Positions 9,690 to 23,405 are shown, numbered from the stretch's first letter. The stretch: DNA of 64,000 bases from Tubulanus polymorphus (GCF_964204645.1 NC_134030.1:20527110-20591109); one strand, 5' to 3'. Notes: generated by a model from the sequence alone, not told the origin. Numbers and translations are program-made.

Positions 9690-10022
9690 TTTTTTGGTCG
9701 AACAGTGTGTTAAGGTCGTTTTGGAGTTTACTCGGTCTGGTATATTTTGGATTACTGTGTATGTCATTTGTCAGGAGATTAAACAGAAGACGACTTAGGA
9801 TACTACCTTGCGTGACTCCACTAGTTAGACCGTCTCATTCCAAGATGAGGCGTTCCGTTGATTTCGGTTACAAGTTTCCGTTCAGAGATAACTGCTGAGC
9901 CATTTGGGCGACCTATCATTGATACTGTTTCCTAATAGCCTGTTTAGTAATGGCTGATGTTGAGCCTTATCAAATGCTTTGTTGAAATCCACCGTTGAAC
10001 AGGATTCTAAGACTGTGCAGAA
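9690..10022 (-). pseudogene. LINE reverse-transcriptase fragment
   Basis: On the minus strand the translation includes FNKAFDKAQHQPLL and, after frame breaks, WLSSYLSERKLVTEINGTPH. These match the palm region of CR1/Jockey-type non-LTR reverse transcriptases. It is frameshifted and lacks the catalytic YADD block. An inverted copy lies at 34951-35270. Confidence 0.6.
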
Positions 10023-10950
10023 AACCCATTATCGCTGCTTTGCAGCTATATTTCAGTTTGTTATGATTTTATATGTTATACTTAATCCAATGCCTAATTC
10101 TAATAATTATTCATATTTTGGCCAGGGTTATTAAGTACCAAATCTGAATTGTCACATCTACATGAACACCCATCAAATAACTGTGACGTGTTCCCCCCCC
10201 CCCAAAAAAAAACTCCAACCAAGATTACGCTGGTTGAGTGCATAGAAACCACAGGGTTCCAGGTGTGTAATGATGAGAAGCTGTAAATGTAGCGTGACCA
10301 GAGCGCTTCTGTTAAACATCAATCTACAAGCGCGTAGATGAACTGAGAATACTGCCTCCCGAGCGCAAACAAATTAATTGATTGTTCCCAGTCATAAAAC
10401 GCTTTTAGTGCACGAGCAATGCAACCCCCAGTGATAGGAGAATGAATGCAACGTAAGTCACTCAAGCCGCCTGTATCCGCCATGGCACTTTTTTCGTATG
10501 CTGCGTAAAATGGTTATGGTGGGATTCGAACCCAATAGCTTGTGATAAACTAGACACCTAAGTAATCGAAATACCGCACAGAAATCAACATCCTCCTATT
10601 TCAATTTCCGGAATATTATTTCAGAATTAATTTCTAGTATATTATCAATCAGTGATTATGACAGATGTGAGCGTTCACTTTAAATGTAAGTAAGTTTGGA
10701 CGAATTTTGGTGGCCTATCTCAGATGAAAGCCTTGACTATTTACTACAAAATAACACGAACTTGTAATGCATTGAAACAAACGGCAAATGAGCTATTCCG
10801 TTATATCTATCGCGATGCCCCGATGCCGATGGCCGCCCGAAGATTGATGTCTTGTTGGTTGGATTTTACTAGGGCTCAGTATTGTCCCTTGCGGTAAATG
10901 AGCGGTTAATTGGTCGGTAATTAGATGGTAATTAAGTGGTAAATTGTCTA

Positions 10951-11008
10951 TTTGATATCGTCGGTTGTTTAGCGGTTAAATAACCACTAAACAACCTACG
11001 ATATCAAA
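10951..11008. repeat. Palindrome
   Basis: TTTGATATCGTCGGTTGTTT on the left pairs with AAACAACCTACGATATCAAA on the right across AGCGGTTAAATAACCACT, which itself pairs partly. It looks like the centre of a small foldback element. Confidence 0.7.
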
Positions 11009-11647
11009 CAATATCCGGCTAATTACCGACGTATAGGATTGACGACGATTTTCCGACGACGAACTTCCGACAGAAATGAGATAGGGGCAAAATCGTCGGA
11101 TTTTATTACCATGGTAGCAACAATACACGTAGTTTATATAATGACGTTCAAATTCCATTTCTAATCACGATTTTCGACTACCTCCACATTTCTTAACCCC
11201 GAGATATTTCAAATTGATTGATTGATCGATTGACTTCTGAACGTGAACAAATGATTTTCCATCCTTATAATTCCATTGAAAAATTCCACATGTTCAGATA
11301 TTTTTTATATAAGGTTTATGAATGATTGATATTTTGAAATGTTAGTATTATAGCATTTTTATTTTATAGCAAGTGTGCATTGATTCATTGCATATTTCAT
11401 TGCGATAACATCTCAAACAACAATTGTCCAGTACATCGTTACCTCAGGCTAGTAGCATATTCACACAATACAGATGTCGGATTGTGGTTTTTGAGTATAA
11501 CAGATTCCATTGAAATTGGTTTAAGTCGTATGTGTAACTGGGGTAGCTCGTTTGCGCTGTGATTTTCATTACACACAGTCAATGGAGTTGATACCCTGGG
11601 GAAAACGAAATCGACAAGAAAGAATATGGTCTTGCTGACATGGTTCT

Positions 11648-11684
11648 ACCAGGGAAGTGTGATGACACATCACACTTCCCTGGT
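11648..11684. repeat. Perfect 17-bp hairpin with 3-nt loop
   Basis: ACCAGGGAAGTGTGATG, ACA, CATCACACTTCCCTGGT. The stem is perfect and moderately GC-rich in AT-rich DNA. Function is unknown. No flanking repeat links it to a transposon. Confidence 0.75.
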
Positions 11685-12312
11685 TCTACTGAGTACTTTT
11701 GTGCCTATGTTTCGTAGAATAATTGGAACACTGAACTTATTACTTTTGCTAGAGCAAATAACATGTTTTGCCGACTGTGACGAACTGCTGCAGACATCAA
11801 CAAAACAAATCAGAATTATAATTCGACAGAGACGTGTTCACATTTAGGTTGTTAAATAAATGGAGCTGACGGTGATGGGTCACAGTTGTATTTCCCACAA
11901 ATGGCAATACATTTCAAACCGACCAATAACTTTCATTAACGACATAACGTAACGACACATCTGAATTTCTTCCGGAAAGCAAAGTAAAATTAGGTGACAA
12001 TTGGAACTATTTAATTTCGCGCATTGAAACATACATACGCTTTAAGCGGCGTGATCAGTACGCACAATAGGGAGCATTTATTGATTGCTAGAAAAGCGAT
12101 AAACTTGTCGTGTTGTATTGCTATAATACTTAACACTGCATTTTCACATTTGTGATCATACGTACTAATTTCCCCTGGAGCGGTGCCCCGGCAACAGTGC
12201 GTCAGCAACAGGTGGGATTCTCACGCGTATCTCATTGAGCGGTGATGAGTGATAACAGATATCAATTTCTTCACACGGTCAGCTTTTCCGATATCAAAAT
12301 AGTAGGTCAGCA

Positions 12313-12477
12313 TCATTGCTTGGTGACGTAGCTACGATAGTCCCAGTTGATCGTGTCATCACGTCTGGCGCAACCTCGGAAATCCTCTCGATGACAGACA
12401 CTGTCCAATAACCATCGGATCGCCTCTCTGGCGCCATACTTGCGTGGGTTTGATTGCAGCCCACCGAAACTCTTGCT
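12313..12477 (-). CDS. Possible coding exon in a GC-rich patch, unidentified
   Basis: A patch clearly richer in GC than its surroundings is open in all three minus-strand frames for more than 40 codons. One frame ends TKQ-stop at 12313 and contains GAREAIRWLLDSVCHRED and DDTINWDYRSYV, which has a globular-protein-like composition. I recognise no family. There is no clear pyrimidine tract before it on the minus strand, so a splice acceptor is uncertain. It could be an exon, a processed remnant or chance. Confidence 0.25.
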   Translation of the reverse strand, partial: SKSFGGLQSNPRKYGAREAIRWLLDSVCHREDFRGCARRDDTINWDYRSYVTKQ

Positions 12478-13469
12478 TCAGCGTCTCAAACGTTTTTTCT
12501 TTTGGCCACATGGCCAATGAATTGTACTTTTCGTGATTGATAAACGCAATGCTTATTTCGCAAAGGAATGATTTCTTATAAATGCGTCGTTCATTTACTC
12601 TTCACTTTGTTTACACAGTTCACCAAACTCACTGTTGCTTTTTTCACGGTATGTCGGTGATAAACCTAAGCACGTATGCGCTCTCTAGCGTATACAATTG
12701 ATATATACGTATCCAATTGATAGTCATAATTTGTTCCCTCTTATATATCACGGCTATATGATGCACCCACTAACATGTATGTTTATCATATCATATACGA
12801 TGGCACCAACAATACTTTAGAAATCATTAATTTAAAAAATCTTAAATACCCCTTTTAAATGAATAGAAACTGAGTAAACAGTAAGCTTTCAACAGAGATG
12901 ACGCCAGGAACACGTACCTGCACACATCTAGATACAGTGAGCACCTGCTCAAACTGCCGATTTATAAGTGTATTTCAGGAAATGACTGAAATGATAATCA
13001 GTAGCATATTATAACTTGTGAACATATTACTTCATAGAAAAAGTATGACATGATATTCTATTAATTGTACATGTGCCCTTTAAGCAAGTAGAATCAACAT
13101 CGCGGATTGAATCCTTCATTGTAAAGGAGACATGCTGAAACTTCACTATCATTAAGTTCCAAACTTTTTCTTTTTTCATTCCAGAAATTATATAACTATG
13201 CCTTTAAAATTCCAATAAATCGACCCTCTAAACCTTCGACCTTCATTATATATGACTCATCAACGATATTCGAGATATATCAAAAATTTTGAAATTATGT
13301 ACTTTTACAAAGGAATTCCGTTGGTAGTAATAAGTTGGAAAACTGTTCCGATTCGACTTTTTTTACTAAAACACCCTAAATCGATTCGGCGCTATGGTTT
13401 AAGTTACAGCGCATCATCAAATACATCGAAAAACCAACCGATGACCTCTCGTAACATCTCTATTCATGG

Positions 13470-13740
13470 CCGTCGGAACAGGGGCGGCAGGGGCGGCCAA
13501 AGCCGCCCCACTTTTTTGCTTAACAAAATATTTTTCAAAAGCACGCTGAACCGCGTAGCAGCTCGTCGTTCTCTGTACTAAGTGGTTGGCTCACCGCTTC
13601 TCGTGCTTCTGTGAGTGAGACCGTGAAATGGCCCCAAAACGCATCTCCGGCGATTGAATTTTCAAAATTTTTCTAGGGGAGGGCCCCTAAACCCCCTTCA
13701 GAAATAAGCCTCGCCACTTAAAAATTCCTTCCGACGGCTC
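13470..13740. mobile_element. DNA-transposon or MITE fragment with GCCGTCGGAA ends
   Basis: The left end GGCCGTCGGAACAGGGGCGG and the right end CTTCCGACGGCTC are short inverted repeats. Inside are a G-rich run followed by GCCGCCCCACTTTTT and, towards the right, GAGGGCCCCTAAACCCCCTT. No transposase frame is seen. Confidence 0.45.
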
Positions 13741-14369
13741 TGCTATTACCTTTTGACATTTCATTCGTTCCAGGTTTTCTATTCTCACATGGCGCGAGTA
13801 TACGATATTCCTCAGTCCAGACGTATTTACGTAACCATGTCTCGCCTGAGATAAGCGATAGCTAACCTGACCTCGGTCACTAGGCTAATCGAGACGTCTG
13901 CGTGTGCAGATTTCAGTAGTTTCACAGTTGCTATGCAACCACAGTAACCATTGGATTAGAATACATATGAATATATTTACCTACACTACAACCCTTTCTT
14001 CCAAATTATCCACATGTTTTCGTTTTCTAGTGTGTTATAATATTTACGGAAAATATAATACTCAACAAAAAAGGCGACTATAGGTATGTATGTATATATA
14101 GGTGATTCAGACGGTGGGCGGACGTCTCGATCGAACGCCTGTTCATTTGACGATGTCACAATTTTGATCTTGTTGATCGCATTTTCACCAGAGTCGGGTT
14201 TCGGGTTTCACGAAGGGGAATTTAAGCTCCCCCTAATTCCGGTGTGCATAATTAGCGACGGGGCTGGTCATTTTATTAATGATAGTTTTTTCATCGTATA
14301 GGAATAATGCAATAATTAATTTGGAATTAACTTCGGAGATAATTACAATTAATTACTTTTCCCTAATTA

Positions 14370-17066
14370 GCGTTTGTGAAAGAGATTTAATCATCGAATT
14401 CACTAACTAGAATAAAGCACTTTCAATTCGAATTATCACCTAAACCGGGCCCAGGGCATTAACCCATTTGGCTGTGGGAAAAACTACATATCACAAGTCA
14501 CGCGTACAATCTATCTCGTAGCTTCATACACTCATATCGGAATGATGACGTAGTAGCAGCAGCTGGCAGTTTTTAAAAGGAAAGAAATTTCCGAGGATTT
14601 CACTTATTTCACAAAACCTTCAATGAATAAAAGAAGATATTATGAGTTGCTGAGTCAAAGTGCAGGTCAACGCTCCGGGCAACGCTCGCGGTCAGCACAC
14701 CTGGTTGCGCGATGTGTTTAGACGTCTCGATTAGCCTCGTCTCGACTGGTGGTCAAGGTTGCGGCTAGCACTTGAGAGCAGACACCATAGTTACGCAATC
14801 ATATCATTTACCTGTCCGCAATAGAGTCGAATCGAATATACCAGCGCCACCTGGCGAATAAGTAGCCAGCTTCACATTTTGAATTGGGAGCCGGGAACCG
14901 GGAGCCGGCTACCGGTTCCCGGTTCCCGATTCGGCTCCCGATTGAAAATGATTTTCAAATATGTTGACAATATTTCAATACACATTTCAATAGCCAACTT
15001 CATATCGCTGACAAAGGTAAACCAATTAACTAACCCGTATTAAGCATTTTCCATTAGAATTATCACCTAAACCGGGCCCAGGGCAGAAGAACTAGTAACA
15101 TATAACAAATCATGCAGTACATCTTTCTCGTATCAGACCGATGATGCTCACATCGCAGTATTCTCCACTATTACATTCCCCAGAATTGACGTCATCCGCG
15201 TCTCTGTAGGCAGACAAAATGAAATTAGGTCACCGGCGTCTCTGTAGTCAACGAGCAACAGCTGACGCTCACATCGCGCAAATGTTTGTTTTCATCATCG
15301 CGCGCAGTGACGTCACGCGGAAAGTCCAAACTTAATGGTAGAAAAGTCTACCTAAACTTTATCGTATCGGCACGAAATCTATTCGTTAACACAGATCAGA
15401 CCATCCTCTTTCAATCCATACCACTCAACGCGTAATCGAAGCCACACGAACGGAGATTACGCGCTACAAAGTTAATACGCTATGGCTTAGCCGCTTATAG
15501 TATAGAATATAGTTGTATATAACTGTGTATATTGAAGTCACGCGCGTGCTGTTAATTCAGACGTCTCGATTAGCCTGGTGGCCGAGGTCAGGTTGCACTC
15601 ATCAGACATAGTTACGTAATTATGTTTACCTGCTGTCCGCAATAGAGTCGAATCGAATAAGTAGCCAGCTTCACATTTTGAATCGGGAGCTGAACCAGTA
15701 GCCGGCTCCCGGTTCCCGGTTCCCGATTCGGCTCCCGATTCAAAATGTTTTTGAATCGGTAGCTGAACCAGTAGCCGGCTCCCGGTTCCCGGTTCCCGGT
15801 TCGGCTCCCGATTCAAAATGGTTTTGAACCGGGAACCAGTAGCCGGTTCCCGGTTCCCGATTCGGCTCCCGATTCAAAATGATTTTGAATCGGGAGGAAA
15901 TCGTCACACGCGTGGTGTTAATTCAGACGTCTCGATTAGCCTGGTGGCCGAGGTCAAGGTTGCACTCATTTCAGCAGACATAGTTACGTAATTATGTTTA
16001 CCTGCTGTCCGCAATAGAGTCGAATCGAATAAGTAGCCAGCTTAACATTTTGCAATTGAGACGTCTAAACAACCATTTTATCTCTGCGCCAATGTTAGTG
16101 GTCTCACTGTTTTACCATGCAGCCGTGGTAACTATTGGATAAGAATTTTGTGTGCGATCTCATTTCAAGCTATTTTCGGTTTAGGGATGAAAAAAATGTT
16201 CTTTTATGTTTTCTATGGAATTTGATAGATAGGAAAATATTAAGTTTAATAGAATATTGAAGTGATTGTTTTTTCATCTTCGACAATGGATTTACCCTGC
16301 ATGAAGGGTGATTTATACGGCGGGCAGAAAGCGTCTGTTTATTTTATATCTTACAATTTCATGGGCTTGCAGATATTGTTTTCTTGGGGATTCGATAACT
16401 TTCGTTAGAAACTTTCTCTCTTCTTAACCCTTTCAGTGCTGACTAATCAATACCCTATAGCTCGGGAACAATCGATGGTTTATTGATTAAATGATTAAAG
16501 AGGCGATCAAAATATGAAGAAGTCGATTGGTGACGAGAAAAACGACCGAGCAATACGCACGTTCTTAAACCAAGTTATGTTATTAATAGACGCAGCTTAC
16601 TGACGTATTGCGACCGCGAGTCTCGCGGTCGCATACGCAATCGTGTTTAGACGTCTGGATTGGCTCGCGCCACACCTGGCGATTTCTTGTCAAGGTCGAG
16701 GTCGAGTTTGTTTATCAGCAGAGTAGACATAGTTACGTGAAATGTCTGGACTACAGCACAGTGTACACCAGCGCCACCTGGCGAATAAGTAGCCAGCTTC
16801 ACATTTTGAATCGGGAGCTGAACCAGTAGCCGGCTCCCGGTTCCCGGTTCCCGATTCGGCTCCCGGTTCAAAAGCATTTTGAATCGGGAGCTGAACCAGT
16901 AGCCGGCTCCCGGTTCCCGATTCGGCTCCCGGTTCAACAGCATTTTGAATCGGGAGCTGAACCAGTAGCCGGCTCCCGGTTCCCGATTCGGCTCCCGGTT
17001 CAACAGCATTTTGAATCGGGAGCCGAATAAGGAACCGGGAACCGGGAGCCAGTTTCACAGGGGTAA
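14370..17066 (-). mobile_element. Right arm of the large foldback element
   Basis: This is the inverted partner of 5297-7290: GC-rich subrepeats at 14870-14950, 15675-15895 and 16800-17055, single-copy spacer at 16190-16612, and the GGGCCCGGTTTAGGTGATAA stretch (inverted) near 14435-14452. It holds about 1 kb not present in the left arm (about 14950-16060). This includes two copies of a block with TCAGACGTCTCGATTAGCCT at about 15557 and 15926. The arms differ by these duplications, not by large divergence. Confidence 0.6.
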
Positions 17067-18825
17067 CAAATAATCATTAGCCGTCATTTTAGATTAAATA
17101 CCTAATCTATAAAAATTGACTCTCAGTACCAAATGTACGTGTTACATAAAGGTCTGATTTCTCAGCTAAGCCTAGGTACACATTTATGCCAAAACATATA
17201 TAAGATTTAACTATGAAAAATGGATGTAACTCACCTGAAAATTCAAACGATTGAATTTATGTGTTAATACCAGTTTATTTTACGTCTTAATCAGTTGGAT
17301 AGCAGGCACAGAGTGATCAAATCTGTGCTGCCAAAAACCAAGTTGATTAAGACACTCCCATCAAGAAATTATTGACCAAAACTTCTAGCGATTGGTTCAT
17401 CCAAAATTTATTAAGACACTAATTATTTAACATGTTAAGACACTAATTACCTGATGAGAGCTAAACTAGTTGCGAGGGCAGGTGAGTTGAGAGTTGTTTA
17501 TATTGCTATTACATCACTTATTCAAAAATAGTGCCAGTTCGCTAGGTAGACAAAATACTCAATAAACAAGACAGCCTACTTGAGCTGCCAAAACTGTATC
17601 CGGGTAAAAGTGACAAACAAACATAAGTAAACATAAAAACACAATCCGCAGTTCCAGATAAAAATACTCCTTGCTAAAAGTGTATGTGACTATAGCCATG
17701 GATGACCGTGACCGACCCAATGGTACTACGAGAAAGTTATTGCCTGATGTTGATGGTCTAAGTCGCCGCGAACCCTCAGCAACCTGACAGCGAAGAAACT
17801 GATGCAAACTAATTTTCGTTTGATTCTACCTGATAATAAAAATTAAAATAGTGACGGATTATATCTAACTCTAAAAGCGATGACAAAGATCTTTTTTCGA
17901 ATTATCTCTTTCAAAAAATGATGTAATTATTACGAGTCATTATTGTCCAAGTTACGATAAGTGAATGTTAGGCATTATTGTTGAATTCCGTAGAAAATAA
18001 AAAGCCATCACCTGCATAACTTTTGAATTTATCTGAAGCGTTTGAACCCCTTACTTTCTCTTTTAATCTTTACAAACGTGAGATTATTATGTTAAATGTA
18101 TATGTGGCATCTCGTAATTCAATATTGAACGAAATCATCCATCACATTTCCGTTGATGCTATCAATACTGAACTGTTGGTCCATGGCTCCAGCCTCAAAC
18201 CATTAGCTTTAAATGTAATCATTTAAACCACGGTCCAAAATTTGTATATTACTCAAAACGGTTAGAATAAGACATATAGATCATATCACACCTTAACAAC
18301 CATGACATCGAGGGAATAATTTATTTGTTTGTTTATTCATTCATGTATTTATCTATTCTTTTACTCTTTAAAATAGGCTTAATTGTAAACTGATTACTCA
18401 CCTCATCATCTCACCATACATCTCCCTTATCGAAAATTACCACCAAAATAAAAATTAATTTTCAATCAGTACATCCTATGAGTTTCATGCTCCTTATATG
18501 TAACTTACCGATGTATCTTTAGGTAATGTTTCAGGAATAGATAAATTTCATCGTTATTGCAAATCATTTGTAGAACGAATCGATTTCTGTGCTCCAAAGT
18601 AAAATGTACTTGGTTGATCCGACTGGACGCGTGGTCCTTCGGTATTTCTTCTGCTCCACTTGTCGAACATACGTTACCCCCGAAATTATCATCCCCTCAA
18701 TCCATACCGTGCCTGTTGTGTGTCAGCGAGCGGGAATAATGTGAGAGAGTGTCTGGATGACCAAGTAACAGGCAATTTGCTTCATTGGCCCCCTCAATTG
18801 ATATTATAACATTTCATATTGTTCG
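17067..18825. other. Intergenic, little recognised
   Basis: The run TTTTACGTCTTAATCAGTTG and its continuation at 17275-17313 repeats, in the same orientation, the sequence just after the perfect hairpin at 5104. Otherwise I see unique AT-rich DNA. Frames at 17559-17807 and 18023-18226 show no motifs. Confidence 0.4.
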
Positions 18826-19125
18826 TGTACAAACACGTGTAACTGTGTCGAAGATGAGTTGCACTTCATCTTAACGTGTAGTAAATTCAACAAGGAAGAA
18901 ATTTAATTTGGTAAGTGTTGGTGTAAATAATGTAAATATTATTTTTAATGATATAGGTTGTCAAGCGGAATTGGTAAATTCCGGAATTCTTTGTAATTCT
19001 GGTATATTGTATATATGTATATATTGTTTTCCTTTTCTTCTGTTTCGCTGTCCATTGACGATCATGTCATTTAATATGATGAATAAACCAACTAACCAAC
19101 TAAATTCTGAATGTACATCCACTGT
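18826..19125 (+). pseudogene. 3' end of a LINE (short relic)
   Basis: The translation NTCNCVEDELHFILTCSKFN near 18832-18892 fits the C-terminal Cys-rich block of many non-LTR retrotransposon ORF2 proteins. It breaks off at a stop. About 180 bp later the tail GATGAATAAACCAACTAACC resembles a LINE 3' end with a short repeat. Confidence 0.45.
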
Positions 19126-19719
19126 ATAGTTTTTGAATCGTGTTAAACTTCTTTGTAAATAAAGATCTGAGTTATAAGTGCTTATAAGTGAGTTATTGAG
19201 CTTTTACATTTCGAGCCTCGGGACGTTTGGTCCTCTAGTTTTCATAATTGGAATGATAGTGAATTTGATACAGAGGAGAGAATTGATGAATTATCTATTA
19301 TTGTAACAGGTTAAAGTTCTCCGAGTTAAAATCCCCCCAAATTTGATTTCACGGCTAGATATGATAAAATACATGTACTCAATATTCTTATCTTGAAAAA
19401 CAGAAAATACTTCAAATTTCAGAAATTTCAAATTTTCGGTGCTGTATTTCACAATATACACCTTGGATAATCTGTGACTTTTAACAAGCGACATGCATAC
19501 AAAATGATATCATCGTAGTTTTGAAAATTTCTATGAAGAAATCTAGATTTGAAGTGATAGTAGAATATCCATGTACCCTGAATATTATTGTAAAAAGTTT
19601 TATTTAGGTTTTATACCTGAGTTTGATAGAAAACCGAACGTGGGGGAATTTTTACTAGGGGGATTTTTAGCTGGGGAACTTTTACCGAGTGGGATTTTTA
19701 CCGGGGGATATTTACCTAC

Positions 19720-22700
19720 ATTCATTCTACAAGACAGAAACTGCTACCAACTCGAGGATTTGTGTTCAACATACGTCTAATGTCTATTTCAACTTGACTT
19801 GGGAGCATAACAAGTGGCCTAGCTCAGTTAGTTTTGGTGTTACATACCTGATAAAAGTCTTAAAAGTCGAAACCAGTTCACATTGCGTCTAGGGGATACA
19901 TTGTCCTTTTTGAATGCAATAATCAATGAATACTTCGGTTTGAATAGCATCAGTTCTGAGGATTAAACCATTCACAGGGGCCTATATCGTGTTCACACTA
20001 GCTAGATTTCATCATGGACGAAGGGACGTTAAACGTGGCGTGAGGATCCAGAGGATCCAGCCGTCTAAGAGTCCATGATTTCATTAGGGATTTGCGATGT
20101 TGAGAAGTGACGCTACGGCGCAGGTTTGCCGGACTTATATACAATAACTCTACAACTTGCTACAGGATTTTCACGCGATTCGAATTTTCGCTCAGGTACC
20201 TAGAAAAAACCTTTATTCCACCATAAGATCGTCCTGTCGACATAATTTCAGTTGTAATATACAACTTCTCCTTTGTTTTTAATGTATTGAATTTGTCATT
20301 TTTTAGGCCATTCCTCAATTACTCACCAGGCCCTGATTGCTGCATAGAGTACTGCAGACCATCCTCACTTGAACCTGAACTTGAACCCAGAACCTGATTT
20401 CCGTCAATGCGCGTGCTGCTGATTAAACTAATCTGGCCCGATAGAACTAAATGCTGCAGCCTGGATTGCACATCTTCATAAGGAGAAGACAACTTATCGA
20501 AATTGTCAAGGAAACTGCACTCATAAATTGGTGAGTAGATATTTTGGCAACCATCTCCGCCATCATCACACTAAACCTTTTGAGCCAGTCAGTCCAAAGA
20601 TTTCCGTTTGAGTTAGTAATTCGAATTTATTGATTTTCTATTGATATTGTTTTAAGATATATCTGCGATAATTGATAATTATCATATTTTCTCATGATCA
20701 TTTATGATTATCATCATTATTACTGATCACATTAAATGTCATCAATCACGGAACACAACTTATTGGTAGTAATCATTCTATGTTGAAATATATCTCGCTT
20801 CTTAATTTACATCAGCATTTTTGAATAGTGATGAACACGCTCGTATTGCTGTGAAAATCTGTTTCTTCATTTTTTGTATAGTCTAAAAATGAAAGATATG
20901 AGTTCCAGTCGAATAATCAGACAGTCAATATACTTGGACTTGCATAAGGGCAGTTTGAATCTTTAAATCATGTATTATCTAAATTACCAATATCTTGTCA
21001 TAAAAGATAACGATCATGAGTACATTTGGAATTTTACAAAATCGTATAATAGATAATATTCTTCAACCTATATCTATGTTTTTGACATTTGAACGAACGG
21101 AAATACCTTTGTTCAGTGCATGAAAAAAAGACGTATGTCTGGTTGAGCAAACCACAATATCAATCGAAGATAACATCCTGACATCCGGAATAAAACAATA
21201 GCTATTTGTTTTTATTGATATGGAGGGTTTTTGCTTAATCATATTATTTACTATATTGAAGACTGAAAATAATCTCAAACCATTTATAACATATGTATGG
21301 GTTCCTAGTGTCCATGCAATTGGCCACATACAACCATACCACCACGTTTCTAGAATTATTTGCGACGTTTATCATCTTTATCCTGTCAAACCTTTGGATT
21401 TTTATGGTTCAAGGGCTTTAAGTTTTCGGATGAATTGGGACCTGTGTTAGTATTTATCACCATTGTTTGAATTTGAGCAACGCAGTCAAATCGAAGCAAT
21501 TGTCAAAGCAATTTACTTTTGAATTAGTCGTTTTCTGTGATATTCAATTGTCACTATCAAGTGCACGTGTCCTTGTGGAGAGAGTACCTTCGGGTATCGT
21601 TATGAGCTAGAAATTGCGCGATTTGTTTCGACAAAACGTCAAATTCCATGACATCATTAAAAAAATAAGCATGTGAGAAAGTACTTCAATATCATCTAAT
21701 ATCATCATTCATTTTATGCTAAAATGATATGATACCGGCCGATTATGAGAAACGGGTTACTTTTGTAAACTGCAATAAGATTTGTAATCAAGTTAATTTC
21801 CATAACTACCGGGTGAACTTTTGAGCTCAGCAAAAATGAGAAACAAGGTATCAATGTTTTGTCTACTGGTAGCATGTCCAAGGAAACGTGATACTTGCAC
21901 ATCATGATATTCATCCAAAGCATCGATAGTTATAAATACAAAAGTTGCAAATATATTTTCTGAAAAAATGTTTGGAATATTCGAATGTCCTTTTTGTTAG
22001 AATACCATGTTGTACCGTTATCAGCTTATGAAAGTCCGCGCATTTTGATTCTGGATCTTCTCAAATTGCATGATTCAATTTATATACATGTAGTACCAAT
22101 ACCAATTCATGTTACGTGTCCATTAGTTTAAGGACCTAATGAATCACCACTCCAATGACGTATACGAAATATACTAAAGCTGATATCAATCAGACTGTGG
22201 TTGTTCGGTGTTAAGAGCGGTCCGCGTCGCTATTAATTCAATCTTTAAACATAACGTATTTGTTGTGCTACAGAAGTCGATACTTGAAAAAAAAACATCT
22301 CTATGATCATGACTTGCTAGTGGGTGCGCTTTTACGGCGACGATTCCTCACCCGAGTCCAGCATGACGTATAGCGCCAGTGTCCGCCGAACTGCCGCGAT
22401 GATTAAACATAGGCTATCAACACGAAAAGAGTTAAAGATTTTTTCTATGGCATTAGAGAGGTGGCTAGCCACCCTATTCAACCAAATGTTCTAGGAATGA
22501 ATTTCAATTTGTTACAATTTTTCAGTGAGTAATAACGACTTGGTTTGAAGACGCGTTCGAAAAGTAGATTATTATTGCATTGATAAATCTATTCGTTTAG
22601 AAGGAATAAATGATGTATGAGGTTTGATTTGTTGCACAAATATGTTTTGCTCGCATGCCATCGAAATGATTATCCGGGTTGCTCCCCCTTCCTAGGGGTG

Positions 22701-23405
22701 TCACTCACGCATCAAACCTTAACTATAAATATTGTTTGTTAAAGTCAGAATTTCTTTTTGTGTATTGAATTACTGTTTTCTTTTTCAGATCAGCTATTCC
22801 TCACTTCCCATCATCAGCACCTGATTGCTGCCAATACCACGGGGCTGACTGAACCAACGCTGCTTGAGAACATAAGAACTAATCCTTGTTGCTCCACGCG
22901 GGTATGAATCGGTGGTGAGTAGATTTGTTTTTAACAGAAAATGTCATGTATCAAAATTAAATCATAAGTTTTAATGGTGAGCGTCGCAATTCTATTTTTC
23001 TAGATGAGCCTTTCTACCTCCTCGTTACTACAGCAACTACAGCTCATTGGGCTTTAACCCTTCCCAACATCTCCACTCAAGACCTAATTGCTGCCTAAAC
23101 CAGCCTGGCCCAAACATACAATCCTCATGACGTAATTGCTGTTGGGATGTGAGAACTGTAGCCTGGATGTTACATCGCCCGAAGAAAAGTTAACTGATCG
23201 AAAAAATCCGTGCAGCTTCGCTGATGAATTGGTGAGTAGACATTTTAACTGTTTGTTGTATCGGAAGTTAGGTCGGGTCGTTACAGCAAACTCAGATACA
23301 GTTAGTTCCTTACACTCCTCTTAACTCGAATTAACTTGTGACCAATTTGTGTTTGAGTTTAGGTGATGATTCAAGTTTTTCGAATGAAGCTGATATTCTA
23401 TTGTT
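19720..23405 (+). repeat. Left arm of an inverted segmental duplication
   Basis: Segments match, inverted and in the same order, the right side of the window: 19730-20570 with 39055-38100, 20640-21010 with 32010-31660, 21730-21830 with 31420-31310, and 22820-23400 with 27450-27250. Identity is moderate with many small indels, so the duplication is old. The largest gap in the pairing is the 6-kb insertion at 32.1-38.05 kb in the right arm. Confidence 0.65.

Larger units (their letters stand above)
8966..10064 (-). mobile_element. Hairpin-ended element, inverted relative of 34.91-37.49 kb
   Basis: Bases 8970-9300 and 9670-10064 match, inverted, the two ends of the element at 34906-37488. One end carries the AGGGTTTTCTGT...ACAGAAAACCCT hairpin, here present twice. 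The other carries GCTGCTTTGCAGC followed by TATATTT. Between them lie a 31-bp tandem array and a reverse-transcriptase scrap. Hairpins at both ends without long terminal inverted repeats suggest a Helitron/Helentron-like or related non-autonomous element, but I see no replicase. Confidence 0.5.
10065..12300. other. Foldback interior, no gene recognised
   Basis: The stretch is unique AT-rich sequence apart from two palindromes listed separately (10951-11008, 11648-11684) and a C/A homopolymer run near 10193-10211. No frame here carries a motif I can place. Near 10505-10560 a tRNA-like B box (GGTTCGAATCC) occurs on the minus strand without a foldable tRNA. Confidence 0.4.

Noticed and set aside
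10505-10580. tRNA or SINE on the minus strand
   Set aside because: Only the B box and T-stem are recognisable. The rest gives no cloverleaf and no known SINE body.
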